Numbered from the stretch's first letter, positions 16,433-24,273 are shown. The stretch: 64,000 nucleotides of DNA from Lachnospiraceae bacterium (GCA_015057585.1 SVEF01000010.1:1-64000), one strand, 5' to 3'. The notes: generated from the sequence alone by a model not told the origin. Made by a program: numbers and translations.

Positions 16433-17359
16433 TTATGTAACCAGCTGATATTGCTTTGCTCTTCTGCCAAAAGCCAAATAAAGCCCACCGTAAATTGCTG
16501 CGGCAATCAGCGGTCCCAATGCAAAAAAAACAGTTTCATTCACCGGTAAATTCCGGACGATTTTGACTATCGGGCCATGCAACAGATAAACGAGCAACGT
16601 TTCCACTCCTGCATAGGAAAACGGAATTTTCTGCCGTGGCAGAATACTGAAAATTCCTGCTCCGATTCCTGCTGCCAAAAATAAAAACAAAATCCTGTAT
16701 AATAGTCCGAACGCAACTCCGAGTTTTTGATAACTGTCCGCCCCATACAAAAACTCGACCGGAAGCTGCGGAATTACCAACACAAAAATCAAAAATGCAA
16801 TCCCTCCGATCACGCCGCCAAACAGCCTGTACTTCTTAAAGTCGATTTCCTTTGGCAGGTAACATCCCAACAAAACAAACGGTAAAAAGGTAAATGTTCT
16901 GGATAACGAAAGCAGTCGTCCCATCTCTTCATACCCCGCCAGACCTGCAAGTATCACACTGAGAAGAAGAATCAGAACTCTCATCCATACCTTCTTTACC
17001 TTCACGGCAAAATAGCAGATACCTGCCCAGAAAAACAGGCTTAACAGATACCATAAGTGCCAATACGGCGTAAAAAATGACAGTTCCCTGTTCTCCGCCA
17101 ATTTAAAATATAGTATGGCAGCAGTTTGGCATAGGATATAGTATTTTAGCGATGACCACATCTGTTTAAGACAGCCATCTTCTGATTTTAAAAATAATCC
17201 GGAAAGAAAGGCAAACAACGGAATGTGGACCGAATAAATCATTCTGTACTGCCACAAAAAAAACTCATTGCCTCCAATTCTTGTTTCGATTAAATGTCCA
17301 TAAATTACCAGAAACATCAGCAAAACTTTAGCGTTGCAATAAATCGTTTTCCGTTTCAT
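16433..17359 (-). CDS. Membrane acyltransferase, acyltransferase-3 family
   Basis: The 308-residue protein is almost wholly membrane helices (about ten). It begins KVLLMFLVIYGHLIET, the acyltransferase-3 pattern with a histidine in the first helix, and later has HIPLFAFLSGLFLK and a PYWHLWYLLSLFF segment. Such proteins O-acetylate sugars or surface polymers; this one most resembles the fucose 4-O-acetylase-like branch. The ATG overlaps the TGA of the deaminase gene by one base, so the two are translationally coupled. The substrate is unknown. Confidence 0.85.
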   Translation of the reverse strand: MKRKTIYCNAKVLLMFLVIYGHLIETRIGGNEFFLWQYRMIYSVHIPLFAFLSGLFLKSEDGCLKQMWSSLKYYILCQTAAILYFKLAENRELSFFTPYWHLWYLLSLFFWAGICYFAVKVKKVWMRVLILLLSVILAGLAGYEEMGRLLSLSRTFTFLPFVLLGCYLPKEIDFKKYRLFGGVIGGIAFLIFVLVIPQLPVEFLYGADSYQKLGVAFGLLYRILFLFLAAGIGAGIFSILPRQKIPFSYAGVETLLVYLLHGPIVKIVRNLPVNETVFFALGPLIAAAIYGGLYLAFGRRAKQYQLVT

Positions 17360-17847
17360 CAGTAGCCCATCGTACCGGATAAGGATTCATCATTATCAAT
17401 CCAGTCCTGTACTTTGATCACACGATATTCGTTTTCGGTATCACGGACAATCACGGTTTCGACCCCCGCATTGATAATCATACGCTTGCACATGGAACAG
17501 GAATTGGACTTCATGATATATTCTCCGGTGCTCACTTCACGGCCGGACAGATACATCGTACTGCCAATCATCTTTTCACGCTCTGCACTGATGATGGCAT
17601 TGGCCTCCGCATGAACACTGCGGCAAAGTTCGTAGCGCTCTCCGCGCGGAATATTCATCTGCTGACGGATACAAAATCCCAGGTCACTGCAGTTCATTCT
17701 GCCTCTCGGTGCTCCGACATATCCGGTCGAAATTACTTCATCATTCTTTACAATAACCGCACCATAACGGCGGCGCAGGCAAGTACCCCGTTTCGATACC
17801 ACGTCTGCCAGATCCAGATAATAATTTACTTTGTCACGTCTTTCCAT
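17359..17847 (-). CDS. dCMP deaminase family protein
   Basis: The 162-residue zinc deaminase has the catalytic HAEANAI (about residues 77-83) and the zinc ligands SCSMCKRMI (about 115-123). The substrate region GAPRGRMNC and CLRRRYGAVIV match ComEB/dCMP deaminases, which turn dCMP into dUMP for thymidylate synthesis. AGGAGGATTAGC precedes the ATG. The coupling to a membrane acyltransferase gene is likely positional. The 130-nt gap upstream has a small palindrome AATTCCCCTGCGGGGAATT near 17903. Confidence 0.93.
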   Translation of the reverse strand: MERRDKVNYYLDLADVVSKRGTCLRRRYGAVIVKNDEVISTGYVGAPRGRMNCSDLGFCIRQQMNIPRGERYELCRSVHAEANAIISAEREKMIGSTMYLSGREVSTGEYIMKSNSCSMCKRMIINAGVETVIVRDTENEYRVIKVQDWIDNDESLSGTMGY

Positions 17848-17977
17848 GCTAATCCTCCTTGTTTTCCGAAGGAAAATGCGAGCCGCGTTATGCAGAGCAC
17901 AAATTCCCCTGCGGGGAATTACGGATTTTCCTCCGTTGTATTCTAATTGTTTTATCCGATTTGCAATACCTCACAGT

Positions 17978-18442
17978 TTATAAAAATACGAGATAATGCA
18001 TTGCAAATGCATTCGCAATTCCAAGCGCAATTCCTACCGCCACCTGTATCGGCGTATGGCCGACAAACTCTTTTAATTTTACTTCCGGAAGGTCCGCTTT
18101 ACTCAAAGCCTCAAACGCTTCAATCAGTTCATTTAACAGAACTGCCTGTTTCCCGGTCTCCTGTCGGACGCCCATGGCATCATGGCACACAATAATGGCA
18201 AGAATTGCCGTAACTGCAAATTCAAAACTGCCTAGTCCATAAATAAGTGCTGTCACAGTCGCCATAGAAGTCACCGTTGCCGAATGACCGCTCGGCATAC
18301 CGCCGTCTCCAAAAAGACGCTCTATGCTAAATTCCTTATTGATAATAGCATTAATGATTACCTTTAACACCTGGGCCACCGTCCACGATGCCACCGCAGT
18401 AATCAGAATAGGATTCCCCAACAAATCTACCAGCCAGTCCAT
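17978..18442 (-). CDS. Divergent PAP2 family membrane protein (YuiD-like)
   Basis: The 154-residue protein has about four helices and the divergent PAP2 motifs GDGGMPSGHSATVTS (about residues 45-59) and HDAMGVRQETGKQA (about 86-99), with GHTPIQV near the end. These match the DUF212/YuiD group, presumed membrane phosphatases of unknown substrate. It is a single gene, divergent from the rRNA methyltransferase gene. Confidence 0.9.
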   Translation of the reverse strand: MDWLVDLLGNPILITAVASWTVAQVLKVIINAIINKEFSIERLFGDGGMPSGHSATVTSMATVTALIYGLGSFEFAVTAILAIIVCHDAMGVRQETGKQAVLLNELIEAFEALSKADLPEVKLKEFVGHTPIQVAVGIALGIANAFAMHYLVFL

Positions 18443-18467
18443 ACATTTTCTCCGTTTCCATTGTGAT

Positions 18468-18497
18468 TTGACAATTCCTTATCGGAACTCTTATAAT
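18468..18497 (+). promoter_or_regulatory. Promoter of the SpoU methyltransferase gene
   Basis: TTGACA (18468-18473), 18 nt, TATAAT (18492-18497). The start codon follows 38 nt later. Confidence 0.8.
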
Positions 18498-18535
18498 CAA
18501 CATATTATAACCATTATAAAGTAAGGAGATTCTCC

Positions 18536-19369
18536 ATGTCAAATATTATTGAAATAACAGATTTTACTGTGCCGGAATTAGACGTATATGCACGTCTTTC
18601 CGAAGCCCAGCTTGCACATTATTACGAACCGGCGCCGGGTATCTTTATTGCAGAAAGCCCGAAGGTAATCGGGCGCGCACTGAACGCAGGCTATGAACCG
18701 GTTTCCATGCTGGTCGAAAAAAAACAGATTGACGGCGAAGCCCGCGACCTGATTGCCCGTGTCGGCGACATTCCGGTTTATACCGCGGAATTTGATGTAC
18801 TGACGCAGTTAACCGGCTTTCAGCTGACCCGAGGCATTCTCTGTGCAATGAAACGGAAACGGCATTCTACCGTTGTAGACCTTTGTAAAAATGCCCGTCG
18901 CATTGCGATACTGGAAAATGTCATGAACCCGACTAACGTAGGCGCTATCTTCCGCTCTGCTGCCGCACTTGGCATGGATGCTGTTTTACTGACGCCTGCC
19001 TCCAGTGATCCATTGTACCGCAGAGCCAGCCGTGTCAGCATGGGTACGGTCTTTCAGATTCCGTGGACGTATCTCGGAGCCAAAGGCGACGAGGATTCTG
19101 CCTGGCCGTTTCAGGGAATTTCTCTTCTGAAAGAACTGGGCTTTAAAACAGTTGCCATGGCATTATGCGACGATTCCGTTTCCATCGACCATCCGGATTT
19201 ACTTGCAGAAGATAAACTCGCTATCATTCTTGGCACGGAAGGCGACGGTCTTGCCGCTTGTACGATTTCAGACTGTGACTACACAGTAAAAATTCCGATG
19301 GCTCATGACGTGGACTCTTTAAACGTCGCTGCTGCCAGCGCGGTAGCATTTTGGGAACTGGGCAGATAA
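18536..19369 (+). CDS. SpoU/TrmH-type RNA 2'-O-methyltransferase
   Basis: The 277-residue protein has an N-terminal substrate-binding domain (L30e-like) and a C-terminal SPOUT knot. Motif 1 is ENVMNPTNVGAIFRSAAALG (about residues 125-144), motif 2 ILGTEGDGL and motif 3 IPMAHDVDSLNVAAASAV, which form the S-adenosylmethionine site. The target (rRNA or tRNA 2'-OH) cannot be read from the sequence. AAGGAGATTCTCC precedes the ATG. A terminator follows. Confidence 0.92.
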   Translation: MSNIIEITDFTVPELDVYARLSEAQLAHYYEPAPGIFIAESPKVIGRALNAGYEPVSMLVEKKQIDGEARDLIARVGDIPVYTAEFDVLTQLTGFQLTRGILCAMKRKRHSTVVDLCKNARRIAILENVMNPTNVGAIFRSAAALGMDAVLLTPASSDPLYRRASRVSMGTVFQIPWTYLGAKGDEDSAWPFQGISLLKELGFKTVAMALCDDSVSIDHPDLLAEDKLAIILGTEGDGLAACTISDCDYTVKIPMAHDVDSLNVAAASAVAFWELGR

Positions 19370-19386
19370 AACCCCGGAAATAACAC

Positions 19387-19432
19387 AAGACCTCGAACGT
19401 ATCTGTTTGATACTCCGAGGTCTTCTCTTTTT
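19387..19432 (+). terminator. Terminator of the SpoU methyltransferase gene
   Basis: AAGACCTCG (19387-19395) and CGAGGTCTT (19416-19424) pair, followed by CTCTTTTT. Confidence 0.85.
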
Positions 19433-19439
19433 GCATATG

Positions 19440-20066
19440 TTACTTTTCTCTGCGGATAAAGTTCGTCCACGCGTGTTTTTCCTGCTCCGGCAAACCGTAC
19501 TTTTCTTTGCCAAGTGCAATACTCTTCATTAAGAAGGACATGTTTCTGGCAAGGGTACGCATGGTCTGCATCCCTTCTGCATCCTGCTCTGCTTCTCCCG
19601 GAACCGCACCGTGCACACTGTTCCAATACTGACTGGAGGCTACCGGCATGCCGCTGATGGTGAAGAATTTGTTGAGTTCATCAAAAGTAGAGGAACATCC
19701 GCCTCTTCTTGCCACAGCAACACTTGCTCCAACCTTCATGCGCTTATCAAACTTCGTACTGTAAAACAGCCTCTGTAACAGTGCAACCAGCGTTGCATTG
19801 GCAGAAGCATAATACACCGGACTTGCCACAACCAGGCCGTCCGCCTTTTCAAACTTCTCTGCATATGCATTGACTGCATCGTCAAATACACACTTGCCAA
19901 GCTTGTAGCACGCGCCACAGCCCATGCAACCGCGAATCTGCTGATTGCCAACCTGTAATACTTCGACTTCCACCTGTTCTTCTTCAAACACCTTCACCAT
20001 TTCTTCAATTGCCGCTGCGGTGTTTCCGTTTGTGTGTGGGCTTCCGTTAAAAATTAAGACCTTCAT
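19440..20066 (-). CDS. Flavodoxin-fold NAD(P)H-dependent FMN oxidoreductase
   Basis: The 208-residue protein begins MKVLIFNGSPHTNGNTAA, the FMN phosphate-binding loop of the flavodoxin-like reductase family. It has the cysteine cluster GCMGCGACYKLGKC (about residues 46-59) and the flavin-contact SPVYYASANA. These are typical of the iron-sulfur-flavoprotein/NADPH-FMN reductase branch. I chose the ATG at 20066 because GAGGAG lies 9 nt upstream. The substrate is unknown. Confidence 0.88.
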   Translation of the reverse strand: MKVLIFNGSPHTNGNTAAAIEEMVKVFEEEQVEVEVLQVGNQQIRGCMGCGACYKLGKCVFDDAVNAYAEKFEKADGLVVASPVYYASANATLVALLQRLFYSTKFDKRMKVGASVAVARRGGCSSTFDELNKFFTISGMPVASSQYWNSVHGAVPGEAEQDAEGMQTMRTLARNMSFLMKSIALGKEKYGLPEQEKHAWTNFIRREK

Positions 20067-20163
20067 GTTTCCATTCTCCTCGTTTAATGTTTGCATTCCT
20101 AAAGGGTGCTATCATAAAAATCCCATGCACTTTGCCCCTTCACAAACATTATATCACTTGATC

Positions 20164-20201
20164 AAAAAAAAGAAAGCTCTAAAGTCCTTTGGACTTTAGA
20201 G
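20164..20201 (-). terminator. Terminator of the XRE regulator operon
   Basis: On the reverse strand GCTCTAAAGTCC and GGACTTTAGAGC (12-bp perfect stem) are followed by TTTC and a run of T, 8 nt after the stop of the 82-residue gene. Confidence 0.88.
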
Positions 20202-20208
20202 CCTGTCA

Positions 20209-20457
20209 TTACACTCTGATTGTGAGATATTCACCGTCGGCACCTTCCATTTCTACCAGGGTTAATCCCCGATAGTCTTTCTTGAATCTTCGAAGCCCTG
20301 CCAGTAAACACATCGCTTGTTCTTTTGTAATAATAACACCATACTTTCCCAGAAACTTTGGTGCCCTCTTTGCTACTATCTTATTCAATATCAGACCATA
20401 AGGAATACGTAGCGCTATTCTATGGCCTTTGCCGTCTTTCATTATAAGTTTCATCAT
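20209..20457 (-). CDS. Small protein with a YvlB/SHOCT-like domain
   Basis: The 82-residue protein begins MMKLIMKDGKGHRIALRIPYG and ends LVEMEGADGEYLTIRV. Its layout parallels the last 70 residues of the regulator encoded upstream (RINVPLALVQLAV to LVEMESAEGQSIRIFV), so the two appear to share one domain. The start ATG directly follows the regulator stop (TAAATG) with GGAG inside the regulator gene, so translation is coupled. Function is unknown; an interaction with the regulator is inferred. Confidence 0.75.
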   Translation of the reverse strand: MMKLIMKDGKGHRIALRIPYGLILNKIVAKRAPKFLGKYGVIITKEQAMCLLAGLRRFKKDYRGLTLVEMEGADGEYLTIRV

Positions 20458-20958
20458 TTACTCCACAAAAATCCGAATCGATTGTCCTTCCGCAGATTCC
20501 ATTTCAACCAGATTGCCGATTACACCCTGGCGTACCAAATCCATCACCTGATTTAAGTCAATGTTGCTAAGGCTTAGCGACTCGCATCCGGATATTTCAG
20601 GAATTGACATCCCGGCATCTACCGCCAACTGCACCAATGCCAATGGCACATTGATACGCATTTTTTCTCCCCGTTCAGAATCCATTACCACGCGTAGCAT
20701 CATGTCCTTGATATCCTTACGCTCCGCCTCCGGCACAATTCTTACTTTCGGTTCTGACTTACCAGTGAGCAGTTCATCCACGGTCACACCCAAAAGTTTT
20801 GCAAGCTCCGGTAATAATGTAATATCCGGACAGGTCTGGTCGTTTTCCCATTTACTGACCGCCTGCGCGCTCACTCCCAGTTTTTCAGCCAACTCGTCCT
20901 GCTTAAATTCCTTGTCTTTTCTCAAAAATGCAATTCTTTTACCTAATGTCATTTCCAT
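20458..20958 (-). CDS. XRE-family transcriptional regulator with C-terminal YvlB/SHOCT-like domain
   Basis: The N-terminal helix-turn-helix (about residues 6-62) reads RIAFLRKDKEFKQDELAEKLGVSAQAVSKWE in outline, a standard XRE domain. The C terminus (about 100-166) carries an IPLALVQLAV to NLVEMESAEGQSIRIFV segment like the domain found in YvlB/LiaX-type envelope-stress proteins. A promoter TTGTTT-16 nt-TATATT (21014-21041, complement) lies upstream. The pair with the 82-residue gene may sense envelope state, which is inference. Confidence 0.88.
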   Translation of the reverse strand: MEMTLGKRIAFLRKDKEFKQDELAEKLGVSAQAVSKWENDQTCPDITLLPELAKLLGVTVDELLTGKSEPKVRIVPEAERKDIKDMMLRVVMDSERGEKMRINVPLALVQLAVDAGMSIPEISGCESLSLSNIDLNQVMDLVRQGVIGNLVEMESAEGQSIRIFVE

Positions 20959-21096
20959 GCTTTTTCTCCTTTTCCATTTTCATTTTGTCGTCTCGTGCAC
21001 TGACGTTGTCATCAATATACCATGTCCTTTTCGCAAAACAAATGGAACATTGGTTGATTTTACCTTTTTTCACACAACCAAAGAGAGTTTTTTCGC

Positions 21097-21600
21097 TCAA
21101 CCGGTGGTTGACTTATGCTTTTTTACAATATTCCGGCAATTTCCCTTTTCCAGTGTTTCATAAATCCGATAGACATCAAAGCGGTCAATATTGTCCGCGT
21201 CTCCGATACTTTCAGCAAATGAAGTACGCTCTCCCGGAAAATCAGCCTTGTCATCCACATGAATAGCAATTCCGTAACAAATATCCTCAATACGTCCTTT
21301 GGGCAAACCCAGTTCTTCCAAAAACGGACGCGCAATTTGGGCCGCTTTTCTCCCATGATTCAACCAATCACTTTCTTCCTTAAAGTCCCTGCAATATGAA
21401 ACATCATGGAGCAGACAGGCAATGACCATCTCTGTCACATCAAAGCCTTCCTTTTCTGCAATTTCCTTTCCGATGTTTGCTACTCTGTAACTATGTTGCA
21501 GGCGATATTCTCTTGCTGCCGGATGCTCTGTAAAATAGTCGCTCTCCTATAGCTTTACTTTTAAAAACTCTTCTGTTTTCTGCACCCATTCCCTATTCAT
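21097..21600 (-). pseudogene. HD-domain hydrolase, interrupted by an in-frame stop
   Basis: A perfect start (AGGAGGAG, 8 nt, ATG at 21600) opens a frame that reads 17 codons and then TAG at 21547-21549. The same frame continues with HD-domain residues (EHPAAREYRLQHSYRVANI) into the part that could start again at GTG 21438 (LLHDVSYC, HVDDKADF, SFAESIGDADNIDRFDVYRIYETL). The C terminus ends early in KKHKSTTG, short of relatives. So the gene has an amber nonsense codon and probably a 3' truncation. Amber suppression or a recent single mutation are alternatives. Confidence 0.8.
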
Positions 21601-21765
21601 TTGTTTTCTCCTCCTGCTTTCAACTATGTACGAATCTAATTTTCATTATAGTTTCTTTTCAAAAAAAAGGGAACCCCAACTATAGGACGATTTTTTGTAT
21701 GTATACAATCTATTTCTATGATTTACTATACAAATCGAGTCTCATATATCTCCTAAAGTCCTTGT

Positions 21766-21857
21766 TTTGTATGTATAGCAAGAAAAAGGAAAAAATATAT
21801 ACTCATTTTTAAAGAAAAACGTATTAAAAAGTATATATTTTTTCCTATACATACAAA
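21766..21857. repeat. Nested inverted repeat with TTTGTATGTATA ends
   Basis: The left arm is TTTGTATGTATA (21766-21777), a 10-nt insertion and GGAAAAAATATATACT (21788-21803). The right arm AGTATATATTTTTTCC then TATACATACAAA (21830-21857) is its exact complement without the insertion. Further copies of the end motif occur at about 21692-21705 and in part near 21727. The gene-free stretch 21601-21963 is AT-rich and holds only these repeats. Confidence 0.65.
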
Positions 21858-21963
21858 CTCAAATTTCAAAACGCCCATATCGTGTAAAAACAATTATGTT
21901 TTGTATCTTTTTTTTTGAAAATAGTACTATGCGCCTAAAATGCGGCAATAAACAACAAGAACA

Positions 21964-22788
21964 CTACATAAACAGCAGCAAACTTACCGCCATCACTGCC
22001 ATACCTGCCACCAAGCCATAGATAGACAGATGGTGTTCTCCGTATTCACGTGCCGCCGGAAGCAGTTCATCTACGGAAATGAATATCATAATTCCGGCCA
22101 CCGCTGCAAAAATAACCCCGAAAATGATATCATTCATAATCGGCATCAAAAGCAACCATCCTATGATGGCGCCGACCGGCTCAACAATACCGGATGCAAA
22201 CGAATACAAAAATGCTTTTTTCCTGGAACCGGTCGCCTGATAAATCGGCACCGACACCGCAATACCTTCCGGAATGTTATGAATCGCAATGGCTACCACA
22301 ATCGGAATCGCAATGCTCGGATCCTGCAGGGCAGAAACAAAAGTTGCAAGTCCCTCCGGGAAATTGTGAATTGCAATGGCAAGAGCCGTAAATGCTCCCA
22401 TGCGCATCAGGTGCTTTGACTTGTCTTCTCCTGTTTCTCCTGTTTCTCCTGTTTTCACACTATCAGCAAGTACTCCCTTTGTTTCATGAGGATTTTCTTC
22501 CTCCGGAATCAATTTATCAATTAATGCAATCAAAAAGATACCGCCAAAGAAAGCAAGCACGGTTGCCCATGCCCCCCATTTATCTCCAAGTTCTCCCGAA
22601 AGAGACGTGCGTGCCTTCTGAAAAATCTCTATCAGGGAAACATAAATCATGACCCCTGCCGAAAATCCCAGACTAATCGATAAAAATTTTTTATTTGTCT
22701 TCTTTGCAAAAAAAGCAATCAAACTGCCGATGCCGGTGCTTAATCCGGCGAATAACGTAAGCAAAAATGCAAGCATAAGATTCATCAT
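21964..22788 (-). CDS. zupT: ZIP-family divalent metal transporter (ZupT-like)
   Basis: The 274-residue protein has about eight helices and the two ZIP metal-site motifs AIAIHNFPEGLAT (about residues 137-149) and AIAIHNIPEGIAV (about 167-179). It would import zinc, iron or manganese. The cytoplasmic loop has a GETGETGE stretch encoded by three tandem copies of the 9-mer TTCTCCTGT (22426-22452, as read on the plus strand). A palindromic operator overlaps its promoter. GGGAGG precedes the ATG. Confidence 0.92.
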   Translation of the reverse strand: MMNLMLAFLLTLFAGLSTGIGSLIAFFAKKTNKKFLSISLGFSAGVMIYVSLIEIFQKARTSLSGELGDKWGAWATVLAFFGGIFLIALIDKLIPEEENPHETKGVLADSVKTGETGETGEDKSKHLMRMGAFTALAIAIHNFPEGLATFVSALQDPSIAIPIVVAIAIHNIPEGIAVSVPIYQATGSRKKAFLYSFASGIVEPVGAIIGWLLLMPIMNDIIFGVIFAAVAGIMIFISVDELLPAAREYGEHHLSIYGLVAGMAVMAVSLLLFM

Positions 22789-22834
22789 TTCTTTCTTTCC
22801 TCCCTTTAGTGTATTCTGAATATAAAAAAAGGTG

Positions 22835-22863
22835 ATTATACATGAGTTAGTTGTAACTAACTA
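22835..22863 (-). promoter_or_regulatory. zupT promoter
   Basis: On the reverse strand TATAAT (22835-22840) is 17 nt after a weak -35 TAGTTA (22858-22863). The spacer is almost filled by the operator palindrome. The ATG is 47 nt downstream of the -10. Confidence 0.55.
22845..22862. promoter_or_regulatory. Palindromic operator in the zupT promoter
   Basis: AGTTAGTTGTAACTAACT is an 18-bp palindrome with a 2-nt centre that lies between the -35 and -10 of zupT. The GTTAG/CTAAC half-sites resemble DtxR/MntR-family operators. Metal-dependent repression is inferred. Confidence 0.55.
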
Positions 22864-22913
22864 AAGTATATCACCTTCTGAATAATAAATCAATAATTAT
22901 TCCTATTTTTTAA

Positions 22914-23363
22914 TTATAATTTTTTCCGGTATACCCTGGAAACCGTGCCTCCGACATTCGGCAGATTGGTATAGTGTTCGTATCCGTACTTTTCATAAAC
23001 CTCGGTATGTCCGGTAGAAATGTAGGTATATTCCTTTCCCTGCTGTCTTGCCATCTCTTCCGCATGTGCCATCAGTTTTCCGAAATGACGGTGTCCTCTG
23101 TATTCCGGATAGGTATAAACAAATCCGATCCACGGTGTCAGTTCTGTCTGTTTGATATCGTCCATCGGGGCAAAGGTACAATACGATACCAGATTTTCGC
23201 CTTCTGTCAGCAAAAGAATTTTTGCTCCTTCTCCTGCAAAGTCAAAAAACGTATCATCCTGCAACATATTTGCTAAAAGTTCACCGGCGCTCCAGTCACT
23301 ATTTCTGATCTTCTCTATCCAATATGTCTGATCCTGCTCATAAAATAACTCTCTGATTTCCAT
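22914..23363 (-). CDS. GNAT family N-acetyltransferase
   Basis: The 149-residue protein has GNAT-like features: VSYCTFAPM, the beta4 strand WIGFVYTYPEYRGHRHFGKLM with the acetyl-CoA loop YRGHRHFGKL, and the C-terminal EVYEKYGYEH. The start at 23363 follows GAGGAGTCTTGT; an upstream in-frame start overlaps the PAP2 gene. The substrate is unknown. It is the second gene of an operon after the PAP2 gene. Confidence 0.85.
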   Translation of the reverse strand: MEIRELFYEQDQTYWIEKIRNSDWSAGELLANMLQDDTFFDFAGEGAKILLLTEGENLVSYCTFAPMDDIKQTELTPWIGFVYTYPEYRGHRHFGKLMAHAEEMARQQGKEYTYISTGHTEVYEKYGYEHYTNLPNVGGTVSRVYRKKL

Positions 23364-23376
23364 ACAAGACTCCTCT

Positions 23377-23931
23377 TTATGCTGCATTCTTTTTCTGTGT
23401 TATCTTATTCCAAAAAGCCGATGCCAATAACTTTGTCATACCAAAGTACACAAGCAATGCCACGCCGATACCAAATAAAATTCCGCCAAGAATATCCGTC
23501 GGGAAATGAACAAACAGATACATTCTGCTGAATGCAATCAAGGCTGCAACAACAATCGCGGCAATTCCTTCCTTTTTATGATTCAAGAAGATGGTTACAC
23601 TTGCCGCAAAGCCGGCAAAGGTGTGCCCGGACGGGAAAGAATAACTGGATGGCGCCTTCAGTAACAATTCTACCGTCGGGTCAATCCAGCACGGGCGGTC
23701 CCGCATGACAAGCTCCTTTACAATTCCGTTGCCGATAAGCTCCATTAAAATCAGGGCAATGCCGATACTGAAGGCGCACTTTCTGTACTTTTTGAAAAAC
23801 ACCATGAGCACCGCAACTCCAATCCAGAAAAGTCCACCATTACCAAGTGATGTGATAAAAAGCATTATCTTATCCAGCACCGGATTATGTAACTCCTGCA
23901 ACAAATATAAAAATGAAAATTCCCAGTTCAT
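23377..23931 (-). CDS. PAP2-family membrane phosphatase
   Basis: The 184-residue protein has about five helices and the three PAP2 motifs: KELVMRDRP (about 71-79), PSGHT (about 100-104) and SRMYLFVHFPTDILGG (about 134-149). These form the phosphatase site on the outer face. Candidate substrates are undecaprenyl pyrophosphate or phosphatidate. I prefer the ATG at 23931, 7 nt after GGGAGG, to the ATG at 23937. Confidence 0.9.
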   Translation of the reverse strand: MNWEFSFLYLLQELHNPVLDKIMLFITSLGNGGLFWIGVAVLMVFFKKYRKCAFSIGIALILMELIGNGIVKELVMRDRPCWIDPTVELLLKAPSSYSFPSGHTFAGFAASVTIFLNHKKEGIAAIVVAALIAFSRMYLFVHFPTDILGGILFGIGVALLVYFGMTKLLASAFWNKITQKKNAA

Positions 23932-24027
23932 ACTCATTCCTCCCGTTTTTTTGTTATTTAAACTCTTTTTAAAAATCTCATGTTTCTAAGACAAATCTCT
24001 GCCTGCATTTTTACCATTCTAAAAATA

Positions 24028-24058
24028 GTGCACAAAAACGAGAGATATTTTTGTGCAC
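24028..24058. repeat. Inverted repeat GTGCACAAAAA/TTTTTGTGCAC
   Basis: Perfect 11-bp arms with a 9-nt loop lie upstream of the toxin promoter and between two divergent units. It could be a binding site or a weak bidirectional terminator. Nothing else is seen in 23932-24082. Confidence 0.5.
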
Positions 24059-24082
24059 CTTTCCAAAATTACTTTAGCAGCA

Positions 24083-24111
24083 TTGATTTTCGAACAAACA
24101 TTCGATATAAT
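24083..24111 (+). promoter_or_regulatory. Promoter of the holin-like toxin gene
   Basis: TTGATT (24083-24088), 17 nt, TATAAT (24106-24111). The spacer contains the LexA-like box. Expected transcription start is near 24118. Confidence 0.75.
24091..24104. promoter_or_regulatory. LexA (SOS)-like box in the toxin promoter
   Basis: CGAACAAACATTCG matches the Firmicutes LexA/DinR box CGAAC-N4-GTTCG except for one A in the second half. It sits exactly between the -35 and -10, where a repressor would block transcription. Confidence 0.6.
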
Positions 24112-24144
24112 AATGTAGAGCAACCGTAGCAAAGGGTGTGTTGG

Positions 24145-24167
24145 CCTCCATCTTTACAGAATGGAGG
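24145..24167 (+). promoter_or_regulatory. Hairpin sequestering the toxin ribosome binding site
   Basis: CCTCCAT (24145-24151) is exactly complementary to ATGGAGG (24161-24167), which contains the Shine-Dalgarno of the toxin. This anti-Shine-Dalgarno hairpin is typical of type I toxin mRNAs. Confidence 0.65.
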
Positions 24168-24174
24168 TGATGCT

Positions 24175-24273
24175 ATGAAGAATCAAAAGCCTTCTTTTGA
24201 TTTTATGGATTTAATGACCTTCGGTCTTTTCCTTATAGCATTACTTACATTTGTGTTTGCATTTTGTAGGTAA
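24175..24273 (+). CDS. Putative holin-like type I toxin (32 residues)
   Basis: The peptide has a short polar start MKNQKPSFD, then one hydrophobic helix DLMTFGLFLIALLTFVFAFC and ends with Arg. It fits the Firmicutes putative holin-like toxin pattern (LMTFG, then a hydrophobic stretch). Such peptides insert in the membrane when their mRNA is not silenced. GGAGGTGAT lies 5 nt before the ATG but is sequestered by a hairpin. Its 3' region is covered by a convergent antisense RNA candidate, and the promoter has a LexA-like box. It is too short for standard gene calling. Toxicity is inferred. Confidence 0.75.
   Translation: MKNQKPSFDFMDLMTFGLFLIALLTFVFAFCR

Larger units (their letters stand above)
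22829..22877 (-). terminator. Terminator of the PAP2/GNAT operon, overlapping the zupT promoter
   Basis: On the reverse strand AAGGTGATATAC and GTATAATCACCTT form a stem with one bulge, enclosing the palindrome at 22845-22862, followed by seven T. It lies between the GNAT gene and zupT. Confidence 0.7.
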
